In this document: piece after piece, positions 19,031 through 27,459 of the stretch
Numbering within the stretch: the first letter of the stretch is position 1
How the letters are laid out: each line of letters opens with the position of its first letter
Source: Gammaproteobacteria bacterium
GTDB lineage: Bacteria; Pseudomonadota; Gammaproteobacteria; Steroidobacterales; JABDLF01
Reading direction: 5' to 3'
Length of the DNA stretch: 64,000 nucleotides
Assembly: GCA_013003115.1 (NCBI GenBank)
Contig: JABDLF010000058.1
Location: 1 to 64,000, forward strand
The notes under the pieces: generated by a model
The model's database searches: none
What the model was told of the DNA's origin: nothing
Seen by the model: the letters and a program-made list of their open reading frames with translations, nothing else
Position numbers and translations under genes: made by a program

Positions 19031-20439
19031 CGCAAATCGTCAAGCCGGATGATCTCGCAGCGATCGGCGTTGCGCCTGAGCCAGGACTTCAGGATCCTGT
19101 AGACATCAAGATCAAATTTCGGCTTAGCGCCGTCTTCAAGCATCGGCCGGAGGTCTTCAGTGCGCTCCGCGCTTCCCAGCCAGCACCAGTTGTCAAAAAC
19201 GTGAATCGCCTGGCGACCTCGTATCGGGTCGGACTCCCGCAGGCCTATCGTTCCGCTGAAAGGCCACGCTGACAACCGCAGTCCCGCGAGTGCGGCGGCA
19301 AGCCGGATGTTATGCATTAGCGCGCTTTCGCGGCCTGCGCATGCGCCGCGGCAGCGCCCCAGCTGATACGCGAAACACGGACCACTGCCCTTTTCAATTC
19401 CCGAGCGGCGCAGACACAGGCCATCCCGAGTGCAAATCCTCTTAAGCGCGTTGTTCGCAGCCCGTTTGCTGCGAAACAAACCAAAATTTGCCCCTGGCTC
19501 CGAAGTATCGAGATCGGACTCTCCGAGCAGCACAGCGCGATGAAATTCCCCGTCGGTGTCCAGACTGAAGGTGAACATGCCACTCTGTCTGCGCAGGCGC
19601 CGGTTGTGAACCGGCGACGCTTCCTTGACCAGGCGCGCCTCGGTCAACAAGGCCCCCAACTCACCGGCTGTCTGGATGCAGCGAACGTCGGCGAGCTGCG
19701 CAGAAATACGCATGTCTTTGTGTACGGCGTGATCGGCACTGAAGTGTGACAAGACCCGCGCGCGCAGGTTGACGCTCTTGCCCACGTACAGCAAGCGCCC
19801 GGCGGCATCGTAAAAAAGGTAAACGCCCGGGCCGCCCGGCAGCTTGCTCACAATTTCGGGGTCAAGCGCCGGCGGCAGGGTCGGGCGTCTGAGCTGGGGA
19901 ACCGCCGCAGCTTCAAGCGCCTTGTCGCCGTGTTCGTGCCGCGCAATTTCAAAAAAATCAAGCATAGCCCGGGCGTCGCCAAGGGCTCTGTGACGACCGG
20001 CACAGTCGATATCGTGCCTCTCGATGAGGGCATCGAGGCTGTAGCTTTTGTGACCCGGATACATCGCGCGCGCCAGCTTGACCGTGCACAGCGTCGGCAT
20101 TGACAGCCTCAGGTCCGCGCGGCGAAATTCGTTGCGCAAAAACCCGTAGTCAAAGCGTGCATTGTGCGCAACCAGCACCCCGCCATCCAGAATATCGAGC
20201 AAGGATGGCGCGAGCTGTTCGAATGCCGGCGCATCAGCGAGCATAGTCTCATCTATACCGGTGTAATTCTGGATAAAAGGCGGCACAGCGCAATCGGGGT
20301 TTACAAAGCTCGACCATTCACGAACCTTCTGACCGGCGACAAATTCAATCAGTCCGATTTCGATGATGCGGTGACGTGAAGCGTTGCCGCCCGTGGTTTC
20401 CAGGTCCAGGAATACGAGCTTGTCTTCCCTGATGCGCAT
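19006..20439 (-). CDS. DnaQ-like exonuclease fused to GIY-YIG/UvrC-N (Cho-like) domain
   Basis: Exonuclease motifs LVFLDLETTGGNASRHRIIEIGLIEF, VLVAHNARFDYGFL, HRALGDARAML, followed by GIY-YIG-like GPGVYLFYDAAGRLLYVGKSVNLRARVLSHF. Confidence 0.9.
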   Translation of the reverse strand: MRIREDKLVFLDLETTGGNASRHRIIEIGLIEFVAGQKVREWSSFVNPDCAVPPFIQNYTGIDETMLADAPAFEQLAPSLLDILDGGVLVAHNARFDYGFLRNEFRRADLRLSMPTLCTVKLARAMYPGHKSYSLDALIERHDIDCAGRHRALGDARAMLDFFEIARHEHGDKALEAAAVPQLRRPTLPPALDPEIVSKLPGGPGVYLFYDAAGRLLYVGKSVNLRARVLSHFSADHAVHKDMRISAQLADVRCIQTAGELGALLTEARLVKEASPVHNRRLRRQSGMFTFSLDTDGEFHRAVLLGESDLDTSEPGANFGLFRSKRAANNALKRICTRDGLCLRRSGIEKGSGPCFAYQLGRCRGACAGRESALMHNIRLAAALAGLRLSAWPFSGTIGLRESDPIRGRQAIHVFDNWCWLGSAERTEDLRPMLEDGAKPKFDLDVYRILKSWLRRNADRCEIIRLDDLRQPAASSA

Positions 20440-20447
20440 GGGGGCAG

Positions 20448-21125
20448 TCAGGCAGACTCTTCTATCCTTTCGTCTTCCACCGGCGGATCAGCCCGACGCA
20501 GAACGACAAGTACGCGGCCCTGGTCTTCAATGAGATTCTGGTCAACGAGAATCTTGAGTACTCGTCCCACCATCTCGCGGGTGCAACCAACGACTCTCGC
20601 CAACTGGCTGCGCGTGACCGACACGGCCATGCCGCCGGGCACCGAGACGGCATCCGGCTCCTCAGCCAGCCCCATCAGCGCGTGGGCAACCCGGCCCGTG
20701 ACATCGAGAAAAGCGAGATCCCCGATTTTTCGGTTGGTGCGGCTCAGACGCGTGGCCAGCTGAATAGCAAGCTCCATAACGAGCTCGGGATTTTCATCGG
20801 CAAACTGACGAAAACGTACGTAGGTCATTTCCGCGACCCGGCAGTCCGTGCGCGCTCTGACCCAGGCCGTCCGCTCTGCCTGACCGGCGAAAAAACCCAT
20901 CTCGCCAAAAAAATGCCCCGGATTGAGATAGGCGAGCACGATTTCCTTGCCGTCCTCGTCCTCGATCATGACCTCCACCGAGCCCTCGACCACGTAGAAC
21001 AGGCTGTCCGACGCGTCTCCGGCGTTGATAATCATGCTGCGTGCCGGCGCATGCCTTAAGCGGCAATACTCCACGAAACTCTTGAGTGCCGGTATGTCCG
21101 TGCGTTCAGCGGGCGGACTGCGCAT
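20448..21125 (-). CDS. crp: CRP family transcriptional regulator (cAMP receptor protein)
   Basis: cNMP domain GHFFGEMGFFAGQAERTAWVRARTDCRVAEM, hinge/dimer RKIGDLAFLDVTGRVAHAL, HTH VTRSQLARVVGCTREMVGRVLKIL; the recognition helix keeps the R-E-x-x-G-R residues of E. coli CRP. Confidence 0.9.
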   Translation of the reverse strand: MRSPPAERTDIPALKSFVEYCRLRHAPARSMIINAGDASDSLFYVVEGSVEVMIEDEDGKEIVLAYLNPGHFFGEMGFFAGQAERTAWVRARTDCRVAEMTYVRFRQFADENPELVMELAIQLATRLSRTNRKIGDLAFLDVTGRVAHALMGLAEEPDAVSVPGGMAVSVTRSQLARVVGCTREMVGRVLKILVDQNLIEDQGRVLVVLRRADPPVEDERIEESA

Positions 21126-21368
21126 CGCAACCTCCTGAGAAAACAGTGGCCGGATTATAGCCGCAGGCAGAATGAGCTTCAGTGACGCAGGTCGTGTATT
21201 GCTCATATTCCGTTGGGCCACCGCAACGGTAGCAGCATTGGCAATTTGTCTCAAAGGCCACCAGCGCGTCACCGTCGCGGAGCATATGGCCCTGCAACAG
21301 GACCCGCTAACAGAGCAAGCGCCGTATACGGCTATAATGCCCGGTCGAACAGCCTGAACGGGGAACCC

Positions 21369-21911
21369 ATGCCGCCCAAATGCAGTTATCTTCTTGGCGC
21401 CTTTGCGACGATCTATTTAAGCCTGGCCAGTATTGCGGCAATTGCCGACGAGCCGGCTGCCGAAGCCCTGCCCGGCGCCGCTTCATGGCTGCGATACGAG
21501 CCGCGCATGCCGCTCTGGGTGGTCTCGCGGACGGCCAGGTGCTGGCCTTTCAATATATGGGTCGCGCGCACCCCGGAGCAATTTACACGTGGGCTGATGT
21601 TCGTAAGACAACTGCATGATGACGGCGGCATGTTGTTCGCCATGCAGGCCGAGCGGGAAATATCCATGTGGATGCGCAACACTTTTATTGCACTTGATAT
21701 TCTCTTTGCCGACGCAAGTGGCAAGATCATCAAGATCCACGAGAACGCAACACCGCTTTCGCTTGAACACATATCATCCGACGGCCTGGCATACGCAGTT
21801 TTGGAACTGCCTGCTGGTGCAGTGGCGAAGCGCAACATCTCGGCGGGAGACCAGCTGCGCCATGCGCACTTCGGCAACAGCGGCTGCCAGACCCAGGTAA
21901 AGGAAAAATAA
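21369..21911 (+). CDS. DUF192 family secreted/lipo-like protein
   Basis: Signal-peptide-like N terminus then WVARTPEQFTRGLMFVRQLHDDGGMLFAM...ISMWMRNTFIALDILFADASGKI (DUF192). Confidence 0.85.
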   Translation: MPPKCSYLLGAFATIYLSLASIAAIADEPAAEALPGAASWLRYEPRMPLWVVSRTARCWPFNIWVARTPEQFTRGLMFVRQLHDDGGMLFAMQAEREISMWMRNTFIALDILFADASGKIIKIHENATPLSLEHISSDGLAYAVLELPAGAVAKRNISAGDQLRHAHFGNSGCQTQVKEK

Positions 21912-21924
21912 GGACAACCATTCG

Positions 21925-23295
21925 ATGACCAGCAAGAGCAAAGAGATTCGCGTCACACCAGAAGGCAGCCTCGAGGTGCTTTCGCAACTGGAGGTTCTCG
22001 CGCTGCGCGACAGCAGCACCTCGGGACTGCAGGAGCTATTTCGCAGCTGTGCACTTGCCGTGCTCAACAGCGGCAGCCTGACCGATGATGCGGTACAGGT
22101 TTTCGAGCAATACAAAGACTTCGCCATTGAGCTCGTGCAGCAGGATCGGGGAATCAAGCTCGAAGTTCGCAATGCCCCGGCAACTGCCTTTGTCGACGGC
22201 CGCATGATTCGCGGCATCCAGGAGCACCTGTTCGCCGTTCTGCGCGACATCATTTATACACGCAACGAAATATACGACAGTGGAACGTTCAATTTAGAAG
22301 AGCCTGAGCACATCACTTCGGCAGTTTTTCATATCTTGCGAAATGCCCGCATGCTTATCCCGAACCGGGAGCCTCGAATGGTGGTTTGCTGGGGCGGCCA
22401 CGCCATAGGTCGGGAGGAGTACGACTACACGAAGAAGGTCGGCTACGAGCTTGGCCTGCGTGGCCTTGACGTTTGCACAGGGTGCGGCCCGGGCGCGATG
22501 AAGGGACCGATGAAGGGAGCGACCATTGGCCACTCAAAGCAGCGCATAAAAGACGGCCGCTATCTCGGCATTTCGGAACCGGGCATTATCGCCGCTGAGT
22601 CGCCCAACCCCATAGTCAACGGCCTGGTTATCATGCCCGACATCGAGAAGCGACTGGAGGCATTTGTGCGCGTGGCCCATGGCATTATCGTGTTCCCGGG
22701 CGGCGCCGGCACGGCAGAGGAAATTCTCTACTTACTGGGAATTTTGCTCAACCCGGCGAATCGGGAAATGCCATTTCCCGTTGTGCTGACGGGTCCTGAA
22801 AAATCCGCTGACTACTTTCGCCAGATCGATGGCTTTATCAAAGCTACCCTCGGCGAAGAAGCAGGCGATCTGTACCAAATCATTGTTGGCGATCCACCGG
22901 CAGTCGCCAAGCGCATGCGCCGCGGGATGCAGAAAGTACGCAAATACCGGATAGCCGGCAAAGACGCTTTCTATTTCAACTGGCTGTTGCGAATCGAAAA
23001 AGAATTTCAGATGCCCTTCGAACCCACGCATGAAAACATGCGCTCACTGGCCCTCAATCGCGACCAGCCGCCACACATACTTGCTGCGAATCTCCGCCGC
23101 GCCTTCTCGGGAATCGTCGCTGGCAACGTCAAAGAGCCGGGCATACGGAGCATTGAGAAACATGGACCATTCGAAATTAATGGTGATGCCGAGATCATGT
23201 CCCGGCTTGACGATCTGCTCGGCGCTTTTGTCGCGGACAACCGCATGAAGTTGCATGGACAGGACTACACGCCCTGCTATCGCCTGGTTCTGTGA
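21925..23295 (+). CDS. ppnN: pyrimidine/purine nucleotide 5'-monophosphate nucleosidase PpnN (YgdH)
   Basis: LOG-family motif VFPGGAGTAEEILYLLGIL and context VVCWGGHAIGREEYDYTKKVGYELGLRGLDVCTGCGPGAMKGPMKGA. Confidence 0.92.
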   Translation: MTSKSKEIRVTPEGSLEVLSQLEVLALRDSSTSGLQELFRSCALAVLNSGSLTDDAVQVFEQYKDFAIELVQQDRGIKLEVRNAPATAFVDGRMIRGIQEHLFAVLRDIIYTRNEIYDSGTFNLEEPEHITSAVFHILRNARMLIPNREPRMVVCWGGHAIGREEYDYTKKVGYELGLRGLDVCTGCGPGAMKGPMKGATIGHSKQRIKDGRYLGISEPGIIAAESPNPIVNGLVIMPDIEKRLEAFVRVAHGIIVFPGGAGTAEEILYLLGILLNPANREMPFPVVLTGPEKSADYFRQIDGFIKATLGEEAGDLYQIIVGDPPAVAKRMRRGMQKVRKYRIAGKDAFYFNWLLRIEKEFQMPFEPTHENMRSLALNRDQPPHILAANLRRAFSGIVAGNVKEPGIRSIEKHGPFEINGDAEIMSRLDDLLGAFVADNRMKLHGQDYTPCYRLVL

Positions 23296-23367
23296 AGGGA
23301 TTTGTCCGGATAATTCAGCTCGGGCGGCCGCTCTCAGACCCGCCGACGCCCGCAAGGGCAAGCGTCA

Positions 23368-23565
23368 TCAGTGCAGGCGCGACCAGTGAATCAGGCGCAG
23401 ATCGGCAGCTTCGATTTCCAGGCTGTCGGTGAGAATCTGCTCTATGTCTTCCTGATCGAGCATCGCGCCCGGCAGTCGACTGACTTCAACGACCGCGTTG
23501 ACCTCCCGGCAAAGACTTGTGCCCGTGTCCTGGACAAGAAAGCTCGTGTGAAATTTTGCGCCCAT
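23368..23565 (-). CDS. small acidic hypothetical protein
   Basis: 65 aa ORF with coding-like composition (MGAKFHTSFLVQDTGTSLCREVNAVVEVSRLPGAMLDQEDIEQILTDSLEIEAADLRLIHWSRLH); no family recognised. Confidence 0.45.
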   Translation of the reverse strand: MGAKFHTSFLVQDTGTSLCREVNAVVEVSRLPGAMLDQEDIEQILTDSLEIEAADLRLIHWSRLH

Positions 23566-23599
23566 GTGTCACGAGGCTACGCACATACCTGTCATTTGC

Positions 23600-23615
23600 C
23601 GTGACTGCGGTCACA
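23600..23615. promoter_or_regulatory. CRP-type box (9/10)
   Basis: CGTGACTGCGGTCACA (contains perfect IR GTGAC-TGCG-GTCAC) between the 65-aa ORF and the PAS-GGDEF-EAL gene. Confidence 0.45.
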
Positions 23616-23860
23616 AACATGTGCCTGCTTTGCCACCCCGAGCGGACTTTTTTCGCGAATACCGACTTGCATCACAATTCCTGATGCAAATATGTGATCT
23701 GGTACCAATTACGCTCCGGCCTGTACTTTTTCAGGGTTATCCCTATATGTAAGAGTTTCAGATTCCGTCATGATGTGCCCCTTTTTACAAACCAAACCTG
23801 GGGCTGGTGCGCTGTTTAAGCCAAGCCACTTAACTGCAGCGGATCGGTGGTCCGGAAATT

Positions 23861-26284
23861 ATGTTTGCATCACTAGTATTTGAGTCCCGTGCGTACGCCT
23901 TCAATCCGCACGCTCTGGCCACATTGGCCACGGCTCTTACAGGGGCACTCATCGGCATCCTGACGCTCAGGCGGGAGCGCGGCTCGCGCGTTGCGCTTCC
24001 ATTTGCTCTTATCACACTTTGCCTGTCTGTGTGGATGACCGGCTCGACAATGATGTATCTGTCGCAGATTGCGGAAGTGGCCGAATTCTGGGCGCGCTTT
24101 GGACAACTTTTCATCGCCTTCATACCGGCCCTTGCATTTCTTTTTGCGGTGCGCCTGGTCAACCGCATTGAGCAGCTGCGGTATTACGTCTACGTGGCCA
24201 TGCTCATTTCGAGTTCGTTCTTTGCCATGGTCCTTTTTTCAGATTTGCACACGAGCGGAATCTATCGCCATCCGTGGGGCTTTTACCCGCGCTATGGTCC
24301 GGCCGGACTGCTTTTTGTCGCGTACATTTCGCTGATGCTCGGCGCCTGCATGTATCTTCTGTGGCGCGCTTACGGACTGGCTGAGCAAGCCAGCATAACC
24401 CGGCGAAGAATCCGATTGCTGCTGGTCGGAATCGGCATTGCCGGCCTGAGTGCGGTCGACGTTCTTGCCACCTTCGGTCTCCCTGTTTACCCGTTCGGAT
24501 TCGTGATGCTGTTTGTTTTTTTCTGCATCATGGCGCTGATTACATGGCACTATCACCTCATCGATATTACGCCTGCGGTAGCGAGTCGCAAAATCATCGA
24601 GACCATGAGTGACGCCCTGCTGGTGATGGACGAAAACGCCAGAATCAGCCTTATAAACCCGGCTGCGAGTACGCTACTGGGAATACCGGAAGCCGAACTG
24701 ATCGGAACCCAGGCTGACAAGCATTTAGCCGGGCTGCAGCTGGGCAACATCCTCAAAGAACTTGATAGCCAGCAGGTGATAAGGAATCGCCAGGTGCCCT
24801 TCCGCGAGGCGAAGGGCGCCCGCCGAGTGCTGAACGTGTCTGCCTCGCGCATGCATGACCGCCACAATACGAGCCTCGCCTCGATCATGGTCATGAGCGA
24901 CATCACTGAACGCACAACAGCGGAAGAGCGCGTTAAGTTCCTGGCATTTAATGATGAGCTCACGCGTTTACCCAATCGACTCAATTTTTATGCGCGACTT
25001 GAAGAAGAACTGCAGTCGGCGAATCAGAACAATCGCAGATTCACAGTGCTTTATCTGGATCTGGACCGATTCAGACGAATCAATGAGACACTCGGCCACA
25101 TAGCAGGCGATGACCTGCTGTGCGCTGTGGCAGAGCGCTTAAAGAACAGGCTCGAAAACCCCGCAGCCGGCAGCAATTTCCCAAGCATGCTGCCCAACGG
25201 TTTTGTAGCCAGAGTGGGTGCTGACGAATTCGCGCTCGCGATGGCCAGCCTGGTCGACCTCAACGACATTCGCAGTTTCGCTGGCAGACTTCTGGAGGAC
25301 ATAGGGCAGCCTTTCATGCTTGGCGAACACGAGGTAACGATCAGCGCCAGCATCGGCATAGCGCAGTATCCGCAACATGGTGACGACACCAAGAACCTGT
25401 TCAAGAATGCCGACTCTGCCATGTATCACGCAAAAGACGCCGGCCGAAATACTTTTCGACTTTACAATGATGACATGAAGGCCAACACGGCCGACCGGCT
25501 TGCACTTGAAAATGATCTCCGGCGGGCAGTGGAACGAAATGAGCTTGAGCTCTACTACCAGCCCCAGTTCGATGGCCGCTGCAGATCAGTTGTTGGCTGC
25601 GAAGCTCTGCTGCGCTGGCATCATCCGGAGCGCGGCATGATATCGCCCATGGTCTTCATTCCACTTGCGGAAGAAGTCGGGCTTATACACAAGATCGGTG
25701 AATGGGTGCTCAACGCGGCCTGCAGGCAGGCTCAGCTATGGCAGACCGCCGGATTCAAAGACCTCAAGGTGGCTGTGAATCTGTCGGGCCACCAGTTTCG
25801 GCAATCCAATCTCGTGCTCGTCGTTGCCCAGGCTCTGATTAAGTCGGGCCTGGATGCCCGTTTGCTTGAGCTCGAGCTTACCGAGGGAATAATCATGCGC
25901 AACGTGGTGGAGACCACTCGCACCCTCGGTGAACTGAAGTCGATGGGCATAGGAATTTCGGTCGATGATTTCGGAACCGGCTATTCATCACTGAGCTACC
26001 TGAAGCGGCTGCCCATCGACGTGATTAAGATCGACCGATCGTTTGTAAGCGACATAAGCACAGACGCGGATGATCGCGCAATCACTGATGCCATCATCGG
26101 GCTGGCGCACAGCCTCAGGAAGTCGGTGATTGCCGAAGGTGTAGAGACAGAAGAGCAGGTTGCTTTTCTCGCTCAGCGGGACTGCCACATAATGCAGGGA
26201 TACCTCTTCAGCAAACCGCTGCCGGCAACCTCCTTCACGGAGTTGCTGCGAGGTTCCGAAGGCAAGACTCACCAGATGCCATAG
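23861..26284 (+). CDS. membrane PAS-GGDEF-EAL protein (GADEF variant; EAL motifs intact)
   Basis: 7TM-like N terminus, PAS MSDALLVMDENARISLINPAASTLLG, RVGADEFALAM, EAL GCEALLRWHHPERG, VDDFGTGYSSLSYLKRLPIDVIKIDRSFV, AEGVETEEQ. Confidence 0.93.
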   Translation: MFASLVFESRAYAFNPHALATLATALTGALIGILTLRRERGSRVALPFALITLCLSVWMTGSTMMYLSQIAEVAEFWARFGQLFIAFIPALAFLFAVRLVNRIEQLRYYVYVAMLISSSFFAMVLFSDLHTSGIYRHPWGFYPRYGPAGLLFVAYISLMLGACMYLLWRAYGLAEQASITRRRIRLLLVGIGIAGLSAVDVLATFGLPVYPFGFVMLFVFFCIMALITWHYHLIDITPAVASRKIIETMSDALLVMDENARISLINPAASTLLGIPEAELIGTQADKHLAGLQLGNILKELDSQQVIRNRQVPFREAKGARRVLNVSASRMHDRHNTSLASIMVMSDITERTTAEERVKFLAFNDELTRLPNRLNFYARLEEELQSANQNNRRFTVLYLDLDRFRRINETLGHIAGDDLLCAVAERLKNRLENPAAGSNFPSMLPNGFVARVGADEFALAMASLVDLNDIRSFAGRLLEDIGQPFMLGEHEVTISASIGIAQYPQHGDDTKNLFKNADSAMYHAKDAGRNTFRLYNDDMKANTADRLALENDLRRAVERNELELYYQPQFDGRCRSVVGCEALLRWHHPERGMISPMVFIPLAEEVGLIHKIGEWVLNAACRQAQLWQTAGFKDLKVAVNLSGHQFRQSNLVLVVAQALIKSGLDARLLELELTEGIIMRNVVETTRTLGELKSMGIGISVDDFGTGYSSLSYLKRLPIDVIKIDRSFVSDISTDADDRAITDAIIGLAHSLRKSVIAEGVETEEQVAFLAQRDCHIMQGYLFSKPLPATSFTELLRGSEGKTHQMP

Positions 26285-26402
26285 TCGGGCAAGCACCATC
26301 CTGCTTGGACTGCCGCTCTGCCAAACCGGCGTGTGACCGCATCAAAGTTCTGCAATCGCGGCGCACGTGCAGCCTGAACTCCGGGTAACAGACTTACTTT
26401 AG

Positions 26403-26418
26403 TGTGATAAGCATCACA
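26403..26418. promoter_or_regulatory. CRP-type box (perfect TGTGA-N6-TCACA)
   Basis: TGTGATAAGCATCACA, about 90 nt upstream of the PhnD-like / HAMP-GGDEF-EAL gene pair. Confidence 0.72.
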
Positions 26419-26508
26419 TCCCGGCTGCTCGCCTGTTTGTCATAATATCGCCAGTACCCGTCGCGCCTTTCACGCGCAGCGCCAACGTCATTTGACGGAG
26501 GTTTCAAC

Positions 26509-27459
26509 TTGCACAACGCCCCCAGATGCATAGTGGTCAGCGTCGTTTTCGCGACCATGCTGCTCTTTGTTACGCCTGATCCGGCCTGGTCCCGGCAGAA
26601 CAGCGAACTGCCGGAACTCGTTGTGATGTCTGCCGTGAGCGACAATCCTCAGAGCCTCATCAGCAGCATGCGACCGCTCGCAGACTACGTAGAGAAAAAA
26701 CTGGCTCCCCTCGGCGTGAAAAACGTCGAAATTCTGATTGCCGAAAACACCGAGCAGATGATTCGCTTCATACGTGATGGACGTGTCGACTGGATTACCG
26801 AGACGGCCTACTCCGCGGCGTTGCTGGAAAAGCGGGCAGGCGCAGAGATTGCGTTGCGCAAATGGAAACAAGGCGTAGCCAGCTACCGGAGCATTTTATT
26901 CGTCCGAAAAGACAGCGGTATCGAGTCCCTCGATCAGATCATTGATCGCAGCGTCGCGTTTCAGCACCCGGGTTCTACCACTGGTTATTTCGTGCCCCGT
27001 TCCGTATTTCAAAACCTCGGCATGCCGCTGAAATCTCTGCGTTCGGTGCGCGAAAAGGCTATGCCGGGCTTTGTTAACTACGTTTTTTCCGGTGGCGAGT
27101 ACAACTCGGCACAATGGGTTCACAAAGGACTGGTCAGCGCAGCCGTGCTCAGCAACCTCGATTGGCAACGCGACGACATCGTACCTGCCAGCATAAAGCA
27201 GGATCTGAAAGTCATTTATACAAGCCCACCGTTGCCACGAGCGCTGGAACTGCTGCGTAGCGATCTCGACCCGCGAATAAAGGCGGTGATCACTGAGACA
27301 CTGCTTGCTGCTCACGAAGATCCGCAGGCAAGCGAGGCCTTGCATGCCTACCACGGTACTTTTCGATTTGACAGACTGGACAGCGCCTCGATTCAGGCTC
27401 TCGGCGAAATCAGAAAGAGCCTTGGCAACGGCCCTGTACCGGCAGCGGGTGCACCATGA
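26509..27459 (+). CDS. PhnD-like phosphate/phosphonate-type periplasmic substrate-binding protein (TTG start)
   Basis: Signal peptide, then RPLADYVEKKLAPLGVKNVEILIAENTEQMIRFIRDGRVDWITETAYSAALLEKRAG...VAFQHPGSTTGYFVPRSVF. Confidence 0.82.
   Translation: MHNAPRCIVVSVVFATMLLFVTPDPAWSRQNSELPELVVMSAVSDNPQSLISSMRPLADYVEKKLAPLGVKNVEILIAENTEQMIRFIRDGRVDWITETAYSAALLEKRAGAEIALRKWKQGVASYRSILFVRKDSGIESLDQIIDRSVAFQHPGSTTGYFVPRSVFQNLGMPLKSLRSVREKAMPGFVNYVFSGGEYNSAQWVHKGLVSAAVLSNLDWQRDDIVPASIKQDLKVIYTSPPLPRALELLRSDLDPRIKAVITETLLAAHEDPQASEALHAYHGTFRFDRLDSASIQALGEIRKSLGNGPVPAAGAP

Noticed and set aside
26289-26306. CAAGCA-CCATCC-TGCTTG hairpin after the PAS-GGDEF-EAL gene
   Set aside because: No U-tract follows, so not called an intrinsic terminator.
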